A DNA stretch of 22,776 nucleotides from JAKAQB01 sp035702855 (lineage in GTDB: Bacteria; Actinomycetota; Acidimicrobiia; Acidimicrobiales; Palsa-688), in contig DASSZM010000202.1 in assembly GCA_035702855.1 (NCBI GenBank), forward strand, positions 1 to 22,776, in the 5' to 3' direction. Below are positions 21,274-22,776 of the stretch, in pieces. A program made the translations under genes and the position numbers. The notes beneath the pieces are model-generated. The model had not been told where the DNA came from. It worked only from the letters and a program-made list of their open reading frames with translations, and did no database searches. Within the stretch, counting starts at the first letter, position 1; every line of letters begins with the position of its first letter.

Positions 21274-22776
21274 ATGGCTTCCGACCGATCGGTGCCACCC
21301 GTGGTGGCCGTCGTCGTCACGTGCCAGCCCGGCCCGTGGCTCGAAGAGACGCTGCGCGCCGTGGGCGGGCAGGACTACCCCAACCTCTCCGTCCTCGTCG
21401 TCGACGGGGACAGCGGGGGCGGGGACGACGCGCGCCGGGCCGACCTCGCCGAGCGGGTCGCCGCCGTCCTGCCCGACGCCTACCTGCGCCGCCGTGACCA
21501 GCCCGGGGGCTTCGCCGCGGGGGCCAACGAGGTGATCGGCGCCGTCGACGGGGCGTCGTACTTCCTGCTCTGCCACGACGACGCCGCCCCGGCCGCGGAC
21601 GCCGTCCGGCTGCTCGTCGAGGAGGCCTTCCGGGCGAACGCCGGCATCGTCGCCCCCAAGCTGGCGGACTGGCAGGACCCGGACCGGTTGCTGGCCATCG
21701 GGGCGACGATCGACCGGGTCGGCACGATCCAGCCCGTCGTCGAGCGGGGCGAGCTCGACCAGGGGCAGCACGACACCGCCCGGGACGTGTTCCTCGCGCC
21801 GGGGGGCGCCACCCTCGTGCGCAGCGACCTGTTCGAGGCGCTCGGCGGCTACGACCCCGAGCTGCCAGCCGGTGGCGAGGACCTCGATCTGTGCTGGCGG
21901 GCCTGGATCGCCGGCGCCCGGGTGCGGGTCGCGCCGGCGGCCCGGGTGCGCCACCTCGAGGCGCACGGCTGCCGCCTGCCGGACACCCCGGAGGGGCGCC
22001 TCGCCGAGGACCGCTGGCGCTGGCGCACGCTGCTGACCTGCGCCAGCTCCGCCACCCTGGTGTGGCTGCTGCCGCTGGCGCTGCTCTACGCCGCCGGCGA
22101 GGCCCTGACCGAGCTGATCACGGGGCACGCGGGACGGGCGTGGGAGGTGGCGGTGGCCCCCGGCCGGGCGTGGCGCCGGGCGGGGGCGCTGCGCCGGGCG
22201 CGCCGGCGGGCGCAGCAGCGGCGGGCGGTCCACGACCACCGGCTGCGGGCCCTGCAGGCACGCGGCAACGGCCGGTTCCGGGCATGGCTCGCCGGCCTCG
22301 GTGACGGCGCCGCGCCCGGCCCCGTCGACGACCCTGCCGGTGGCGGGTGGCCGGCGGTCGCCGGCGGCGCGGCGGACCTCGACGGTCCCACCGGCGCCGG
22401 GCCGGGGCCGGGGCGCCCGCAGGTGCGGGCCCGCCTCGTGCGCGACGCCGTGACCGGAGCCGGCGACGGGCCCACAACCGCGGCCGACGCCCCCGGGTCG
22501 CCGGCGCTGGTCGCGACCGACGCCGCCCCCGACCCTCACCCTGCCGGGGGCGCAATGGCCCCGGACGGACCGGAGCCGGCGACCGGGACCCGCAGACTCG
22601 GCGGATGGGGCCCCGTGACGGTGTCGGTGCTGGCGCTGGTCGTCGTGCTGCTCGTCGGCAGCCGGGGGCTGCTCGTGCACCGCCTGCCCGCCGTCGGGTC
22701 GATCCCGGTCACGACCGGGGGCATCGCCCACTGGTGGCAGGCGTGGTCCGCGAGCTGGCAGCCCGCCGGCCTCGGC
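21274..22776 (+). CDS. large membrane-anchored GT2 glycosyltransferase, 3' end outside window
   Basis: Open to the window edge: 501 codons without a stop. The N-terminal GT-A domain (about 9-230) has VAVVVTCQPGPWLEETL, LVVDGDSGG, QPGGFAAGANEVI, the DxD-like CHDDAAP, APGGATLVRSDLF and GGYDPELPAGGEDLDLCWR with the catalytic ED motif. A hydrophobic segment follows (about 250-275, LVWLLPLALLYAAG), then an Arg-rich cytoplasmic stretch (about 285-335), a Gly/Pro/Ala-rich disordered linker (about 340-440) and a second transmembrane segment (about 448-468, VSVLALVVVLLVG). The remainder probably continues as a multi-pass membrane domain. It resembles the very large GT2 membrane proteins of actinobacteria, thought to act in cell-envelope polysaccharide assembly; donor and acceptor are unknown. 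Divergent from the helical protein gene. Confidence 0.85.
   Translation, partial: MASDRSVPPVVAVVVTCQPGPWLEETLRAVGGQDYPNLSVLVVDGDSGGGDDARRADLAERVAAVLPDAYLRRRDQPGGFAAGANEVIGAVDGASYFLLCHDDAAPAADAVRLLVEEAFRANAGIVAPKLADWQDPDRLLAIGATIDRVGTIQPVVERGELDQGQHDTARDVFLAPGGATLVRSDLFEALGGYDPELPAGGEDLDLCWRAWIAGARVRVAPAARVRHLEAHGCRLPDTPEGRLAEDRWRWRTLLTCASSATLVWLLPLALLYAAGEALTELITGHAGRAWEVAVAPGRAWRRAGALRRARRRAQQRRAVHDHRLRALQARGNGRFRAWLAGLGDGAAPGPVDDPAGGGWPAVAGGAADLDGPTGAGPGPGRPQVRARLVRDAVTGAGDGPTTAADAPGSPALVATDAAPDPHPAGGAMAPDGPEPATGTRRLGGWGPVTVSVLALVVVLLVGSRGLLVHRLPAVGSIPVTTGGIAHWWQAWSASWQPAGLG

Overview
The window is very GC-rich (roughly three quarters G+C by eye), gene-dense actinobacterial DNA. Coenzyme F420 genes, a WbbL-type rhamnosyltransferase, a biotin carboxylase/BCCP fusion of the AccA3 type and a methylmalonyl-CoA mutase large subunit without its B12 domain together suggest a high-GC actinobacterium. 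A deep branch such as Acidimicrobiia is my guess, not something the sequence proves. I see no rRNA, tRNA, CRISPR array, insertion sequence or phage gene.

Layout. 62-3043 (+): methylmalonyl-CoA mutase large subunit, then an LpdA-like flavoprotein. 3113-5362 (+): a membrane O-acyltransferase fused to an SGNH domain. 5352-7115 (-): acyl-CoA carboxylase alpha chain (biotin carboxylase plus BCCP), divergent from birA, the biotin ligase (7136-7879, +), across a very compact shared promoter. 7891-14540 (+): a cell-surface sugar block with rmlA (long form), rmlB, rmlD, a wbbL-like rhamnosyltransferase, an anchored protein of unknown function with an 18-bp tandem repeat, a ManC-like nucleotidyltransferase and an SDR-fold protein that has lost its catalytic residues. 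14544-16174 (-): cofE and cofD for F420 biosynthesis. 16244-20566: three GT4 glycosyltransferases in alternating orientation with overlapping ends, then a GDP-4-keto-6-deoxymannose reductase-like SDR. 20606-21106 (-): a small helical protein of unknown function. 21274-end (+): a large membrane-anchored GT2 glycosyltransferase cut by the window edge.

How the genes work together. The left part concerns propionyl-/methylmalonyl-CoA metabolism: biotin carboxylase, the ligase that biotinylates it, and the mutase. The middle and right parts build activated deoxysugars (dTDP-rhamnose, perhaps a GDP-deoxyhexose) and transfer them to a cell-envelope glycan; the acyltransferase may decorate such a glycan. 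The order rmlD-wbbL-(x)-manC facing cofE/cofD resembles, from memory, the Rv3261-Rv3266c region of Mycobacterium tuberculosis.

The most striking non-coding feature is a repeated promoter grammar. Genes that begin a transcription unit usually have a -10-like hexamer (TAGCCT, TAGCGT, TAGGCT, TACCGT and similar) ending only 6-9 bases before an ATG/GTG, with no Shine-Dalgarno, which suggests leaderless mRNAs. Internal operon genes instead use 4-base GTGA stop/start overlaps or a Shine-Dalgarno. The most notable protein observation is the SDR pseudoenzyme at 13617-14540. No wholly new defence or mobile system was found.
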